Notes under the pieces: generated by a model | What the model was told of the DNA's origin: nothing | Database searches by the model: none | The model's input: only the letters and a program-made list of their open reading frames with translations | Source of the DNA: Neobacillus driksii | Lineage (GTDB): Bacteria; Bacillota; Bacilli; Bacillales; Cytobacillaceae | Direction of reading: 5' to 3' | NCBI RefSeq assembly: GCF_013409995.1 | Contig: NZ_JACCBX010000003.1 | Coordinates: 496,001-560,000 of the forward strand | Length of the DNA: 64,000 nt | Shown here: positions 48,209-58,746 of the stretch, piece by piece | How the letters are laid out: every line of letters starts with the position of its first letter | Numbering within the stretch: the stretch's first letter is position 1 | Made by a program: the position numbers and the translations under genes

Positions 48209-48862
48209 TTATTTTGCTGATTCAATCAATTTTTTTGCATGGCCTGCTAACAAATGATCCGGTTGTATCTCAAGTACTTTATCGAACATTTCTAATGCTT
48301 TATCTGCTTTTTCTTTAAATGCATATGAAACGCCTAAATTATACATGGCGTCTGTATGCTCCTCATCTAATTCGATACATTTTTCAAATTGAACAATCGC
48401 TTCATCAATTAATTCAAGCTGTGCAAGACATAATCCATACTGAAAACGTGCTTCCGCATCTTCCTCATTGAGTTCAACACTTCTTTGTAAATAAGGCAGA
48501 GCAAATTTACCTTGATCAAGCTGTACAAGGGTTAAACCTAGCATGAAATAATTATCACTTGTGTGTAGACCTTTTTTCATTGCTTGTTCAAACATATTTT
48601 TAGCTTTATCAAATTGGTCAAGGCTGAAATAAATCGTACCAGCACTATAATAAGCAGCTGCAGTGTTTTCATCTAATTCAATTGCCTTTTGGTAAAATTT
48701 CAATGCCTTCTCATCATCACCGACAGCGGAAAGCACATTACCAAAATTTATGTATGCAATGGGATCATTCGGGTTTTCTTCTATAATCTCATTAAAGATC
48801 TTCGCCGCCTCTTCCCATTTACCTTCTTGCATGTATTGAACACCTAATTGGTTTTTATCCAT
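48209..48862 (-). CDS. yrrB: TPR-repeat protein YrrB
   Basis: A 217-residue protein built almost wholly of tetratricopeptide repeats, about six 34-residue units (for example AYINFGNVLSAVGDDEKALKFYQKAI and DAMYNLGVSYAFKEKADKALEMFDKVL). The open frame begins at 48898, but GGAGTG precedes the ATG at 48862. It lies between mnmA and recD2, as in B. subtilis. A scaffold role is likely; partners are unknown. Confidence 0.9.
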   Translation of the reverse strand: MDKNQLGVQYMQEGKWEEAAKIFNEIIEENPNDPIAYINFGNVLSAVGDDEKALKFYQKAIELDENTAAAYYSAGTIYFSLDQFDKAKNMFEQAMKKGLHTSDNYFMLGLTLVQLDQGKFALPYLQRSVELNEEDAEARFQYGLCLAQLELIDEAIVQFEKCIELDEEHTDAMYNLGVSYAFKEKADKALEMFDKVLEIQPDHLLAGHAKKLIESAK

Positions 48863-48990
48863 GTTACTATCACTCCGTTCTACTTGAGAGTATATCATAT
48901 TAGAAAATTTTTCGTGACTATTGGTGGTGAATACGCCTCATATCCCTGCGTAATTTTTGGTAATATTTGTCTAAATGTAAAAAAGGTATA

Positions 48991-49070
48991 AAAAAATGTA
49001 CAAAACCATTTAAAATTTGTTCAAAACACCTCAAAAAATGTACAAAACCCATTAAAATTGTTCAAAACCT
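48991..49070. repeat. Two direct repeats of about 40 bases
   Basis: Two copies of AAAAAATGTACAAAACC-ATTAAAAT-TTGTTCAAAAC (48991-49030 and 49031-49070), differing by small insertions. They are AT-rich and lie in the 240-base gap between yrrB and mnmA. Confidence 0.6.
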
Positions 49071-49101
49071 TTGGAACAGTCATAAATAATATCATAAATT
49101 G

Positions 49102-49134
49102 AGAAAAAATCCCCGATTCCAGATGGAATCAGGG
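49102..49134 (-). terminator. Terminator after mnmA
   Basis: Stem GATTCC / GGAATC extended by C/G pairs (49111-49134), followed on minus by ATTTTTTCTC. Confidence 0.85.
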
Positions 49135-49139
49135 TTATT

Positions 49140-50273
<1,134 letters not shown>

Positions 50274-50295
50274 TTACTTTAAAAATGTCGTGCAT

Positions 50296-51438
50296 TTATT
50301 TTGTCAGACGAGAAACAATTCTTGCCGTTTCTTGAGCTGTTTTGATGATTTGGTCTTCTGTCGTGTTAAAACCAAAGCTGAAACGGATAGAATTAATCAA
50401 CCGATCTGATTCTTTACCAAACATGGCAACCAGGACATGTGAAGGTTCAATCGAACCCGCTGTGCAGGCAGAACCACTTGAAACAGCTATACCAGCTAAA
50501 TCAAGGTTCACTAACATCGCTTCCACGTTTATTCCCGGAAAGCTTAAGTTTAATACATGAGGCATTGATTTATCAAGCAATCCGTTTATGGAAAACTCAA
50601 TAGGATGTGCAGCCAATTTTTCTATCAATATTTTCTTAAATCCTTGATACTTTTCCCGTTTCACTAAACGTTCTTCAGAGGCTATTTTTACAGCTTCTTG
50701 AAACCCAACAATGGCCGCAACATTTTCCGTACCTGCCCGTCTTTTCCGTTCCTGCTCACCACCAAAAGCACGAGGGACCAATTTAACCTTGTCATGCACA
50801 TAAAGAAAACCAGTCCCTTTAGGTCCGTTTATTTTATGAGCGGAAACAGCTAATAAGTCAACATTCAGTTCATTGACATTGATGTCTTCCATTCCATATG
50901 CCTGGACGGCATCTGTATGAAACAACGCTTGATAAGCTTTAAGTATCTCGCCAATTTCTTTTATCGGCTGAAGTGTTCCCACTTCATTATTCCCATACAT
51001 AACGGATACAAGGATGGTATCATCTCTTAAGGCCGAAATAAGGTCATCAAGTGATATTTCCCCTGTTTCATCAACAGGTAGATAGGTTACCTCAAAGCCC
51101 ATTTTTTCTAAACGTTGGCAGGCATGAAGTACAGCATGGTGTTCAACTTGAGTGGTGATAATGTGCTTACCTTTATGCTGGTAGCTTTCGGCAACACCAA
51201 ATAAGGCCATATTATCAGCTTCTGTACCACCGCTTGTAAAAATAATTTCATTTTCCTTAGCGCCAATACTCCGAGCCAACGTTTCTCGTGCCAAATCAAT
51301 ATAGTGCCGTGCTTCCCGTCCAAACGAATGTATGCTGGATGGGTTACCATAATTGTTATTCATTACTTCCATCATTTTTTCAATCACCCGAGGGTGCATA
51401 GGAGTTGTAGCAGCATGGTCAAGATAGATTCTTTCCAT
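50296..51438 (-). CDS. yrvO: Cysteine desulfurase for tRNA thiolation (YrvO)
   Basis: PLP enzyme of the NifS/IscS class that hands sulfur directly to MnmA. The 380-residue protein begins MERIYLDHAATTPMHPRV, has the PLP Lys in AVSAHKINGPKGTGF near residue 205 and the sulfur-carrying Cys in SSGSACTAGS near 328. The ATG at 51438 follows AAGGTGG. Upstream is cymR, downstream mnmA; B. subtilis has the same cymR-yrvO-mnmA order. Confidence 0.94.
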   Translation of the reverse strand: MERIYLDHAATTPMHPRVIEKMMEVMNNNYGNPSSIHSFGREARHYIDLARETLARSIGAKENEIIFTSGGTEADNMALFGVAESYQHKGKHIITTQVEHHAVLHACQRLEKMGFEVTYLPVDETGEISLDDLISALRDDTILVSVMYGNNEVGTLQPIKEIGEILKAYQALFHTDAVQAYGMEDINVNELNVDLLAVSAHKINGPKGTGFLYVHDKVKLVPRAFGGEQERKRRAGTENVAAIVGFQEAVKIASEERLVKREKYQGFKKILIEKLAAHPIEFSINGLLDKSMPHVLNLSFPGINVEAMLVNLDLAGIAVSSGSACTAGSIEPSHVLVAMFGKESDRLINSIRFSFGFNTTEDQIIKTAQETARIVSRLTK

Positions 51439-51483
51439 CGTTCCACCTTCAATCAAAATAAATTCTCTATTCTACTGTTAACA

Positions 51484-51903
51484 TTAAATATAAAACATAT
51501 AACCATCTGTTTCTGTATCGTTGCTATGACTTGCTAGATCTTCGAGGGTAGTATGGTCGAGAACACTTTTAATTGCGTCACGAATACGAATCCAAAGCTC
51601 GCGCTGTGCTGGCTCTTCTTCTTCAATTCCTTCCACAAGTGTAATCGGCCCTTCGAGTACGCGGATGACGTCACCAGCAGTAATTTTCGTTGGAGCATCA
51701 GCTAAGATATAACCACCGTATGCACCACGAATACTTTTCACTAAGCCAGCATTTCTTAAAGGAGCGATAAGCTGTTCCAGATAATGTTCAGATAAGTTAT
51801 TGGCTTGGGCAATTGTTTTTAATGATGTTGGTCCTTCGCCTTGGTTTTTAGCAAGTTCAATCATTATTGTTAATCCGTAACGGCCTTTTGTTGAAATCCT
51901 CAT
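51484..51903 (-). CDS. cymR: Cysteine metabolism repressor CymR (Rrf2 family)
   Basis: Global repressor of cysteine and sulfur genes, active as a complex with cysteine synthase CysK. The 139-residue protein has the Rrf2 winged helix (MRISTKGRYGLTIMIELA, then LSEHYLEQLIAPLRNAGLV and GAYGGYIL). It contains no cysteine at all, so it cannot carry the iron-sulfur cluster of IscR, in line with CymR. Its expected target operon yrrT-mtnN-mccA-mccB lies at 27.1-30.9 kb. Confidence 0.95.
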   Translation of the reverse strand: MRISTKGRYGLTIMIELAKNQGEGPTSLKTIAQANNLSEHYLEQLIAPLRNAGLVKSIRGAYGGYILADAPTKITAGDVIRVLEGPITLVEGIEEEEPAQRELWIRIRDAIKSVLDHTTLEDLASHSNDTETDGYMFYI

Positions 51904-51965
51904 ATTTTACACCTCTATTATTTTAATTTCTTTTTAAATACAAAGTAATTTGATAGGCATTAGCA

Positions 51966-51974
51966 ATTATATCA
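51966..51974 (-). promoter_or_regulatory. Extended -10 promoter of cymR
   Basis: Minus-strand TGATATAAT (TG-N-TATAAT), about 65 bases ahead of the cymR ATG. No good -35 box was found. Confidence 0.5.
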
Positions 51975-52053
51975 TATTGTACTTTAATATGCTTTTTGCT
52001 GAGAAAATGGTAGAGTTAAATGGAACTTTATATTTTAGTTGGAGAGATGAAGT

Positions 52054-53325
52054 ATGCAGCAAAAGCCGCTGGCATTTCGAATGCGACCTAGAACAATTGA
52101 AGAGATCGTTGGACAGCAGCACCTTGTTGCCGATGATAATATTATTGCCCGTATGGTGAAAGCGAAACAGCTGACATCAATGATTTTATATGGACCCCCA
52201 GGTATAGGCAAAACCTCGATTGCAAGTGCCATCGCTGGCAGCACCAAATATGCCTTCCGGACACTAAACGCGGTCACTAACAATAAAAAAGACATGGAAA
52301 TCGTAGCAGCAGAAGCAAAAATGTCCGGAAAAGTAATTCTGCTCCTGGATGAAGTCCATCGGCTAGATAAAGGAAAACAGGATTTCCTATTACCTTTTTT
52401 AGAAAATGGCATGATCACCCTTATTGGTGCCACAACGAGTAACCCATATCACGCAATTAATCCTGCCATTCGCAGCCGCTGCCAAATTTTCGAGCTCAAA
52501 CCATTAACTCCTGAAGAAATCAAACTTGCATTACTCCGAGCCCTTAAGGACGAAGAACGTGGTTTCGGAAAGCTAAAGATTGATATAACTGAAGACGCAT
52601 TAACTCATTTTGCAAGCGCCTCGAATGGAGATGTCCGCAGCTCGTTAAACGCATTAGAGCTTGCCGTCCTTTCAACCGACACGGATGAAGAGGAAGTTAT
52701 CCATATCGACCTTAAAACGGCAGAAGAATGCATGCAAAAGAAAAGTTATGGCTCGGATAAAGATGGTGATGGTCATTATGATGTTCTTTCTGCGTTTCAA
52801 AAGTCAATTCGTGGAAGTGACGTGAATGCGGCCCTGCATTATCTTGGAAGATTAATTGAAGCAGGTGATCTTCAAAGTATTAGCAGAAGGCTGCTTGTAA
52901 TCGCCTATGAAGATGTTGGTCTAGCCAGTCCACAGGCTGGGGCACGTACACTAGCAGCTATAGAAACTTCAGAGAGAATTGGGTTTCCTGAAGCTAGAAT
53001 TCCCTTAGCTAATGCAGTCATTGAGTTATGTCTATCACCGAAATCTAACTCAGCAGTAATAGCCATCAGTGAAGCCATTTCAGATATTCAAAAAGGAAAT
53101 ATTGGTGAAGTACCGGATCATTTGCGTGACGCTCATTATAAAGGAGCACAAGAGCTAGGCAGAGGAATTGGATACTTATATCCACATGATTATGAATCCG
53201 GCTGGGTGCCTCAGCAATATCTGCCTAACAAACTAAAGAACAAGAAATATTATCAACCTAAGAAAACAGGAAAGTTTGAGCAGGCACTTGCAACCGTTTA
53301 TGAAAAATTAATTCGTAAAAAATAA
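52054..53325 (+). CDS. rarA: Replication-associated recombination protein RarA (YrvN)
   Basis: AAA+ ATPase of the clamp-loader class acting at stalled replication forks. The 423-residue protein has Walker A YGPPGIGKTSIASA near residue 48, Walker B ILLLDEVHRL near 103, sensor 1 LIGATTSNP and the C-terminal tetramer domain with VIAYEDVGLASPQA. The ATG at 52054 follows GGAGAGATG. It is divergent from cymR and convergent with the ABC genes. Confidence 0.95.
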   Translation: MQQKPLAFRMRPRTIEEIVGQQHLVADDNIIARMVKAKQLTSMILYGPPGIGKTSIASAIAGSTKYAFRTLNAVTNNKKDMEIVAAEAKMSGKVILLLDEVHRLDKGKQDFLLPFLENGMITLIGATTSNPYHAINPAIRSRCQIFELKPLTPEEIKLALLRALKDEERGFGKLKIDITEDALTHFASASNGDVRSSLNALELAVLSTDTDEEEVIHIDLKTAEECMQKKSYGSDKDGDGHYDVLSAFQKSIRGSDVNAALHYLGRLIEAGDLQSISRRLLVIAYEDVGLASPQAGARTLAAIETSERIGFPEARIPLANAVIELCLSPKSNSAVIAISEAISDIQKGNIGEVPDHLRDAHYKGAQELGRGIGYLYPHDYESGWVPQQYLPNKLKNKKYYQPKKTGKFEQALATVYEKLIRKK

Positions 53326-53356
53326 CCTCTGGTAAAGACGCCAGAGGTCTTCTTTT
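53325..53356. terminator. Terminator between rarA and the ABC permease gene
   Basis: Perfect stem ACCTCTGG / CCAGAGGT (53325-53332 with 53341-53348), followed by TTCTTTTT on plus. Confidence 0.85.
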
Positions 53357-54306
53357 TATGCTGCAACATCTCTCTTTTTAAAGACATAGAATGCCAGAAA
53401 TTGAAAAATCACAAAATAGATAATCAGCATGATGATTGAGAAAGTCATCGTCATCCCTTCAAGGAGCGGTGTTCCCTCGATGTACTGCATTAAATTAGTA
53501 TTCGCAAATAAAATGTATTTTGCCCAATCAAACTTCATTGACAGAAGTGCCGTGAATTGGCTACCCGTGAACATTAGAAATAAAGATAACCCGATTGCCA
53601 AAGAGCTGTTTCGGAAGACGGATGAAATCATGAACGCCATTGTTGTAAGCATAATCATCTCAATTGAACCTAATCCATAGTAAACAATTAAATGAACAAC
53701 AATATGCTGTTCCGTTACTTTGCCATTAAAATAATTTAAATAAGGAAGTGCTTGTTCAGGGAATCCAAAAAGGATTGCGCCAAGCAGGACTGAAAATCCA
53801 AATAAAATTCCAACCATTAAGAAAGCATACAACAAAACAGTAATATACTTTGACAATAATATCTTACTTCGATTTATCGGACGGATTAACAGCAGCTTAA
53901 TCGTGCCCCAATTAAATTCACTTGCTACGATTCCTGCAGAAATCACAATCGTAAACAATCCTGCTAATAAGATAAGCTCCGAATTGTCTTTTACAAATGA
54001 CCAGACATTATACTTTTCCCGAAAAGGGATATCATGCTCAATTCTGTATTCATTAATCGCAATTTGTTTTTTGTAGTACTCCTGCTCCATTTTAATAGAA
54101 CTGGATTCTAGCTGCTTTTTCAATGCCTCATTTTCCTGTTGTAATACCGGTTTCCATTCTTCCGTAACATTTGGTTCCTCTTCGATTAGATTATATTTCA
54201 TAAAGATTCCCGTGACCGAGATAATGACTAATAAAATAGCAATCATCACATAAGTTCCAGGTCTTCTAAAAATTTTCATCCATTCATTACGAATTAAATT
54301 AATCAT
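53356..54306 (-). CDS. ABC-2 type transporter permease
   Basis: Membrane component of an ABC exporter, 316 residues. It has one transmembrane helix near residues 18-36, an extracytoplasmic coiled segment (about 40-95), and five more helices from about 110 to 310. Its ATG overlaps the stop of the ATPase gene (ATGA), so both are made together. The architecture is that of the NatB / BcrB-like permeases used for sodium, antibiotics or peptides; the cargo cannot be told. The pair is an insertion relative to the B. subtilis order between rarA and tcdA. Confidence 0.88.
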   Translation of the reverse strand: MINLIRNEWMKIFRRPGTYVMIAILLVIISVTGIFMKYNLIEEEPNVTEEWKPVLQQENEALKKQLESSSIKMEQEYYKKQIAINEYRIEHDIPFREKYNVWSFVKDNSELILLAGLFTIVISAGIVASEFNWGTIKLLLIRPINRSKILLSKYITVLLYAFLMVGILFGFSVLLGAILFGFPEQALPYLNYFNGKVTEQHIVVHLIVYYGLGSIEMIMLTTMAFMISSVFRNSSLAIGLSLFLMFTGSQFTALLSMKFDWAKYILFANTNLMQYIEGTPLLEGMTMTFSIIMLIIYFVIFQFLAFYVFKKRDVAA

Positions 54307-55226
54307 GGTCTTTTGCCCCCCTTATCTGCCGTTACTTCAAGGAAGCGGTCTTCTAAAGTTTTCGATACTTCTTTAATTCCAAACACTTGGATATCCTCTT
54401 CAACGAACATTTTTACCAATTCTGGTACAACTTCTTTTGTCAGCTCCAGCGTTATGCCGTTTCGTGAAGAAGTAACAGGGATATCGGGAAAGTTTGACTT
54501 CACAAGGGTTACTGCCTTTTCACTGGGAATAACCTCAAATTCAAAACTAGCACTGCTGCTGTGTACAAACTCTTGTACCAGTTGGACGTCAATAAGCTGT
54601 CCATTTTGAATGATTCCGATTCTGTCACACATCATTTCCATTTCAGAAAGGATATGGCTTGAAACAATGACAGCCATATTTTTTTCCCTCGCCAGCAGCC
54701 GAATATAATCACGAATCTCTCTTATTCCTGCAGGATCCAGTCCGTTTGTCGGTTCATCCAAGATCAATACACTAGGATCATGTAAAAGGCACTGTGCCAA
54801 TCCCAATCTCTGGCGCATCCCAAGTGAGTAAGTTTTAACTTTATCATGAATTCTGTCTGATAATCCGACAAGTTTAACTGTCTCATCAATCTTTTCCTTT
54901 GTAACTCCTTTTACCATGCGAGCATAGTGGATGAGGTTTTGATAGCCGCTTAGAAATTTGTACATTTCCGGATTCTCAACGATGGCTCCCACATGTCTTA
55001 CCGCATCTTCAAAGTTCGTTTTTATACTTTTCCCACCTATCATGATATCCCCTGATGTAATATCTATCAGACCAACAATCATTCGAATAGTGGTTGTTTT
55101 ACCGGCCCCATTTGGTCCTAGGAAACCAAATACTTCACCTTTATTAACCTCAAAGCTGATATTATCTATTATCGTTCTTCCTTTAATCACTTTGGTAACA
55201 TCTTTTATGGCTACAATGGATTCCAA
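54303..55226 (-). CDS. ABC transporter ATP-binding protein (BcrA/NatA type)
   Basis: Cytoplasmic ATPase of 307 residues partnering the permease downstream. Walker A is GPNGAGKTTTIRM near residue 37, the signature YSLGMRQRLGLAQ near 135, Walker B VLILDEPTNGLDP near 153, and a C-terminal regulatory part follows. The open frame runs to 55289, but GAGGGGG lies 7 bases before a TTG at 55226, giving the natural start LESIVAIKDVTKVIKG. A bacitracin-type resistance role is possible; no regulator lies next to it. Confidence 0.88.
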   Translation of the reverse strand: MESIVAIKDVTKVIKGRTIIDNISFEVNKGEVFGFLGPNGAGKTTTIRMIVGLIDITSGDIMIGGKSIKTNFEDAVRHVGAIVENPEMYKFLSGYQNLIHYARMVKGVTKEKIDETVKLVGLSDRIHDKVKTYSLGMRQRLGLAQCLLHDPSVLILDEPTNGLDPAGIREIRDYIRLLAREKNMAVIVSSHILSEMEMMCDRIGIIQNGQLIDVQLVQEFVHSSSASFEFEVIPSEKAVTLVKSNFPDIPVTSSRNGITLELTKEVVPELVKMFVEEDIQVFGIKEVSKTLEDRFLEVTADKGGKRP

Positions 55227-55289
55227 TAAACTTCCCCCTCTCTCCTTCAAGTTTACCGTATAATAGATAAAATTTCCCATTATTATCAA

Positions 55290-55321
55290 AAAAATAAACC
55301 CCGACCTTTAGGTACGGGGCT
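55290..55321 (-). terminator. Terminator after tcdA
   Basis: Stem CCCCG-ACC / GGT-A-CGGGG (55299-55319), followed on minus by TTTATTTTTTTGA. Confidence 0.88.
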
Positions 55322-55326
55322 TAGTC

Positions 55327-56094
55327 TTATTTTTCATCTGCTACACGTGTAATTTTGATATCTGCTAGCAATTGCCTTACGACATAACTTGCCATGATTA
55401 TTCCACAAGCAGATGGTACAAAGGCATTAGAGGATGGAGGCATTTGTGCTTTACGAATTGGCGCGTTCGCATTCCCAACCTCTTTCTTGACATCTTCACG
55501 AATAACAATCGGACTTTCATCAGAAAAGACCACCGGTATGCCCTTGTGGATTCGTTCTTTACGCAGCTTCGTACGAATTACTTTAGCAATTGGATCCGTA
55601 TGCGTTTTTGAGATATCCGCAATCTTAAAGCGAGTTGGGTCCATTTTATTAGCCGCACCCATGCTGGAGATAATCGGGATATTTCGTTTTAGACATTCTT
55701 TCATGAGATGAATTTTATAAATAATCGTATCCGAAGCGTCAACGACAAAATCCAAGCCATGGCTGAAGAATTGTTCATACGTTTCTTCTGTATAAAACAT
55801 CTTCAAAGCGATAACTTCACAATCCGGATTAATGTCTTTAATTCGTTCTTTCATGAGTTCAGCTTTTGGTTGTCCTACTGTGGAAAGAAGTGCGATGAGC
55901 TGACGATTTACATTTGTAATATCAACAGTATCTTTATCGACTAGTATCAGCCGGCCAACCCCAGAGCGTGCAAGTGCTTCAGCAGCAAAAGAGCCGACAC
56001 CGCCAATTCCCAATACAGCGACGGTACTGTTTTTCATAATATCTAGACCTTCTTTGCCAATGGCAAGTTCATTACGAGAAAATTGATGCAGCAT
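55327..56094 (-). CDS. tcdA: tRNA threonylcarbamoyladenosine dehydratase TcdA (YrvM)
   Basis: E1-like enzyme that cyclises t6A to ct6A at tRNA position 37. The 255-residue protein has the ThiF/MoeB fold: VLGIGGVGSFAAEALARSGVG near residue 28, DKDTVDITNVNRQ near 53, and DASDTIIYKIHLM. The frame opens at 56157, but GGAGG supports the ATG at 56094. It is separated from aspS by 6S RNA and a tandem repeat array. Confidence 0.93.
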   Translation of the reverse strand: MLHQFSRNELAIGKEGLDIMKNSTVAVLGIGGVGSFAAEALARSGVGRLILVDKDTVDITNVNRQLIALLSTVGQPKAELMKERIKDINPDCEVIALKMFYTEETYEQFFSHGLDFVVDASDTIIYKIHLMKECLKRNIPIISSMGAANKMDPTRFKIADISKTHTDPIAKVIRTKLRKERIHKGIPVVFSDESPIVIREDVKKEVGNANAPIRKAQMPPSSNAFVPSACGIIMASYVVRQLLADIKITRVADEK

Positions 56095-56218
56095 GTGGAT
56101 CCTCCAGATATATAAATTCGACTTACTAATATCATTTACCCTAAAAAAATATAACATACTCCCCTATAAATTCAAGCATTTCTATAGGGATTAATATCGA
56201 GCTAATGTGGGACTATTT

Positions 56219-56595
56219 TGCTTCATGAAAGTTTTATGAGGCCCATTTCTCTTGATTACAATTATTTTTGGACTTCATGATCGCTCTATGAGACCCATTT
56301 TTCTTAAGAACACTTATTTTTAGGCTTCATGATTGCTTTATGAGATCCATTTTTTCCTGATGACATTATTTTTGGGCTTCATGATTGCTTTATGAGATCC
56401 ATTTTTTCCTGATGACATTATTTTTGGGCTTCATGATCGCTTTATGAGACCCATTTTTTCCTGATGACATTATTTTTGGGCTTCATGATCGCTTTATGAG
56501 ACGCATCTTTTCTGATGGCACTGTTTTTTGGGCTTCATGATCGCTTTATGAGACGCATCTTTTCTGATGGCACTGTTTTTTGGGCTTCATGAATG
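56219..56595. repeat. Tandem array of seven 52-base repeats
   Basis: Repeat heads (GGCTTCATGA or close) occur at 56219, 56270, 56323, 56375, 56427, 56479, 56531 and a partial one at 56583. Units 3-7 are exactly 52 bases. Units 3 and 4 are identical, units 6 and 7 are identical, and unit 5 is a mosaic whose first part matches 6/7 and whose second part matches 3/4. Units 1 and 2 are diverged. There are no unique spacers, so it is not CRISPR; 52 is not a multiple of 3, so it is not a repetitive protein gene. Confidence 0.93.
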
Positions 56596-56654
56596 TTTTT
56601 GAATGCCCTTTTTTCTTGAACAAATAAAGGTGAGGTTGAATTCCTCGTATCACA

Positions 56655-56696
56655 AAATAAAAATAGCCCCCTGCTTATGCAGGAGACTATTTTTAT
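56655..56696 (-). terminator. Terminator of 6S RNA
   Basis: Stem AAAAATAG...CTGC / GCAG...CTATTTTT (56659-56695) with TTATTTTG after it on minus. Confidence 0.88.
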
Positions 56697-56900
56697 AAGG
56701 GTCCCAATGGTGCCGTCGCGCTTAGTTCCTTCTTTTGATCCCGCATATCAGCAGGTGGGTGTCTTATTCCAAGTTTATGTAAGTCCCTTTAACCGTATAG
56801 GTTGAGGCTTTTACGCAACTTGAAAACGCAGACTCCCGAAGAAATAATGTTGGTCAAAAGTTAGGTAATACAACGTACATTTCAGGACACTTATTTGATT
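56695..56900 (-). ncRNA. ssrS: 6S RNA (SsrS / BsrA type)
   Basis: Non-coding RNA of about 190-205 bases that mimics an open promoter and binds SigA RNA polymerase. Support: the place between aspS and tcdA (yrvM) is the site of 6S-1 RNA in B. subtilis; a strong SigA promoter lies upstream and a terminator downstream; there is no ORF; and the ends can pair as a closing stem (GTCC near the 5' end with GGAC near the 3' end, AATG with CATT). The exact 5' end is predicted, not proven. Confidence 0.78.
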
Positions 56901-56906
56901 GATTTT

Positions 56907-56935
56907 ATAATACCATAAAGTAATAGACCATTCAA
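56907..56935 (-). promoter_or_regulatory. SigA promoter of 6S RNA
   Basis: Minus-strand TTGAAT (56930-56935), 17-base spacer, TATTAT (56907-56912), located directly after the aspS stop. Confidence 0.75.
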
Positions 56936-56955
56936 GGTTTCATGAAAACGTTTTA

Positions 56956-58731
56956 CTAACTTTTATTATTAACATTTAGTGACAAATGAAGTTCTTTTAA
57001 TTGAGCTTCGGAAACAGCACCTGGTGCGTCTGTCAACAAATCGCTGGCACTAGCCGTTTTTGGAAAAGCAATGGTATCACGCAGATTGGAACTTCCTGCA
57101 AGCAGCATGACCAAACGGTCCAAACCAAGAGCAATTCCACCATGAGGCGGTGTACCATATTCGAAAGCGTTCAATAAGAAACCAAATTGCTCTTGCGCTT
57201 CTTCAGGTGTGAATCCAAGCACGTTAAACATTTTTTCTTGAACAGAACGTTCAAAAATTCTTAATGAACCTCCTCCGAGCTCATATCCATTTAGAACAAG
57301 GTCATAGGCCTGTGCACGTACTCTAGCAGGATCTGTATCTAAGTATGGCAGGTCTTCTCTAAACGGCATAGTGAACGGATGGTGCGCCGCATAATAACGG
57401 CCTTCTTCCTCACCATATTCAAGCAATGGCCAATCGGTAATCCATAGGAAATTAAACTTACTTTGATCGATTAGCCCTAATTCTTTACCCAGCTTTAAAC
57501 GCAGTGCTCCCAAGGCATCAGCAACGACATTTTTCTTGTCGGCTACAAATAGGAGAAGGTCTCCTTCGTTTGCATCTAATACCGTTCTTAAAGCATTAGC
57601 ATCTGCGTCTGCAAAGAATTTAGCAATCGGCCCTTTTAATCCCTCTGCGTCTACCTTCAGCCACGCTAGACCTTTTGCCCCATATACTCCCACAAATTCA
57701 GTCAGCGCATCAATATCCTTACGAGAATATTTTTCAGCAACACCTTTTACGTTAATACCCTTTACTTGACCGCCATTCGCAACTGCAGCAGCAAAGACTT
57801 TAAAGCCTGAATCCTTAACAACTTCGGAAAGGTCTACCAGCTCAAGTCCAAAACGAGTATCAGGTTTATCCGAGCCAAAGCGGCTTATAGCCTCATCATA
57901 AGTCATTCGTGGAAATGGTGCAGGAATATCTACCCCTTTAACTTCCTTCATCAAACCAGTCATCATTTTTTCCATTAAGCCCAGGATATCCTCTTGACCA
58001 AGGAAGCTTGTTTCAATATCGATCTGTGTAAACTCAGGCTGACGGTCTGCCCGTAAATCTTCATCACGGAAACAGCGGGCAATTTGATAGTAACGCTCAA
58101 TCCCGCCAAGCATTAGCAGCTGCTTGAACAACTGTGGTGATTGTGGTAAGGCATAAAACTCACCAGGATGAACACGGCTAGGTACGAGATAGTCACGGGC
58201 TCCCTCTGGAGTGCTTTTTGTTAAGATTGGTGTTTCAATATCTAAAAATCCTTCAGTATCAAGGAAATCTCTGATGTGCTTCGTTACTTGGTGCCGCATT
58301 TTTAATGTTTCCAAAATCACAGGACGACGGAAGTCTAAATAACGGTATTTCAGGCGCACATCTTCAGATACGTCGGTTTTATCTGCTATCGTAAATGGCG
58401 GCGTTTTTGCTTCGTTAATGATGGTTACCATTTCAGCTTGAACTTCAATTTTCCCAGTTTTTAAATTAGGATTGATCGTTCCAGCCTCACGGCTAATGAC
58501 CGTTCCTTGAATATCCAGTACATACTCACTGCGAATCTTCTCAGCAATTTCCAATGCTTCTTTTGATACATCCGGATTGAAAACAACTTGAACAATACCT
58601 GAACGATCGCGGAGATCGATAAAAATTAATCCACCTAGGTCGCGGCGTTTTGAAACCCAGCCTTTCAGTGTTACTTTTTCACCAATGGCTGATTCTGGCA
58701 CATCGCCACAAAAATACGTTCTCCCATACAT
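56956..58731 (-). CDS. aspS: Aspartyl-tRNA synthetase
   Basis: Class II synthetase of 591 residues. It has the N-terminal OB anticodon domain ([23 protein letters not shown]), the catalytic motifs [27 protein letters not shown] (motif 2), the bacterial GAD insertion domain (about residues 290-400) and [11 protein letters not shown] (motif 3). The ATG at 58731 follows GAGGATC. It is 15 bases after hisS and shares its T-box. Confidence 0.97.
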   Translation of the reverse strand: MYGRTYFCGDVPESAIGEKVTLKGWVSKRRDLGGLIFIDLRDRSGIVQVVFNPDVSKEALEIAEKIRSEYVLDIQGTVISREAGTINPNLKTGKIEVQAEMVTIINEAKTPPFTIADKTDVSEDVRLKYRYLDFRRPVILETLKMRHQVTKHIRDFLDTEGFLDIETPILTKSTPEGARDYLVPSRVHPGEFYALPQSPQLFKQLLMLGGIERYYQIARCFRDEDLRADRQPEFTQIDIETSFLGQEDILGLMEKMMTGLMKEVKGVDIPAPFPRMTYDEAISRFGSDKPDTRFGLELVDLSEVVKDSGFKVFAAAVANGGQVKGINVKGVAEKYSRKDIDALTEFVGVYGAKGLAWLKVDAEGLKGPIAKFFADADANALRTVLDANEGDLLLFVADKKNVVADALGALRLKLGKELGLIDQSKFNFLWITDWPLLEYGEEEGRYYAAHHPFTMPFREDLPYLDTDPARVRAQAYDLVLNGYELGGGSLRIFERSVQEKMFNVLGFTPEEAQEQFGFLLNAFEYGTPPHGGIALGLDRLVMLLAGSSNLRDTIAFPKTASASDLLTDAPGAVSEAQLKELHLSLNVNNKS

Positions 58732-58746
58732 GAAGATCCTCTCCTT

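Noticed and set aside
56219..56595. Possible CRISPR array
   Set aside because: The units are 52 bases placed directly end to end with no unique spacers, and no cas genes are present.
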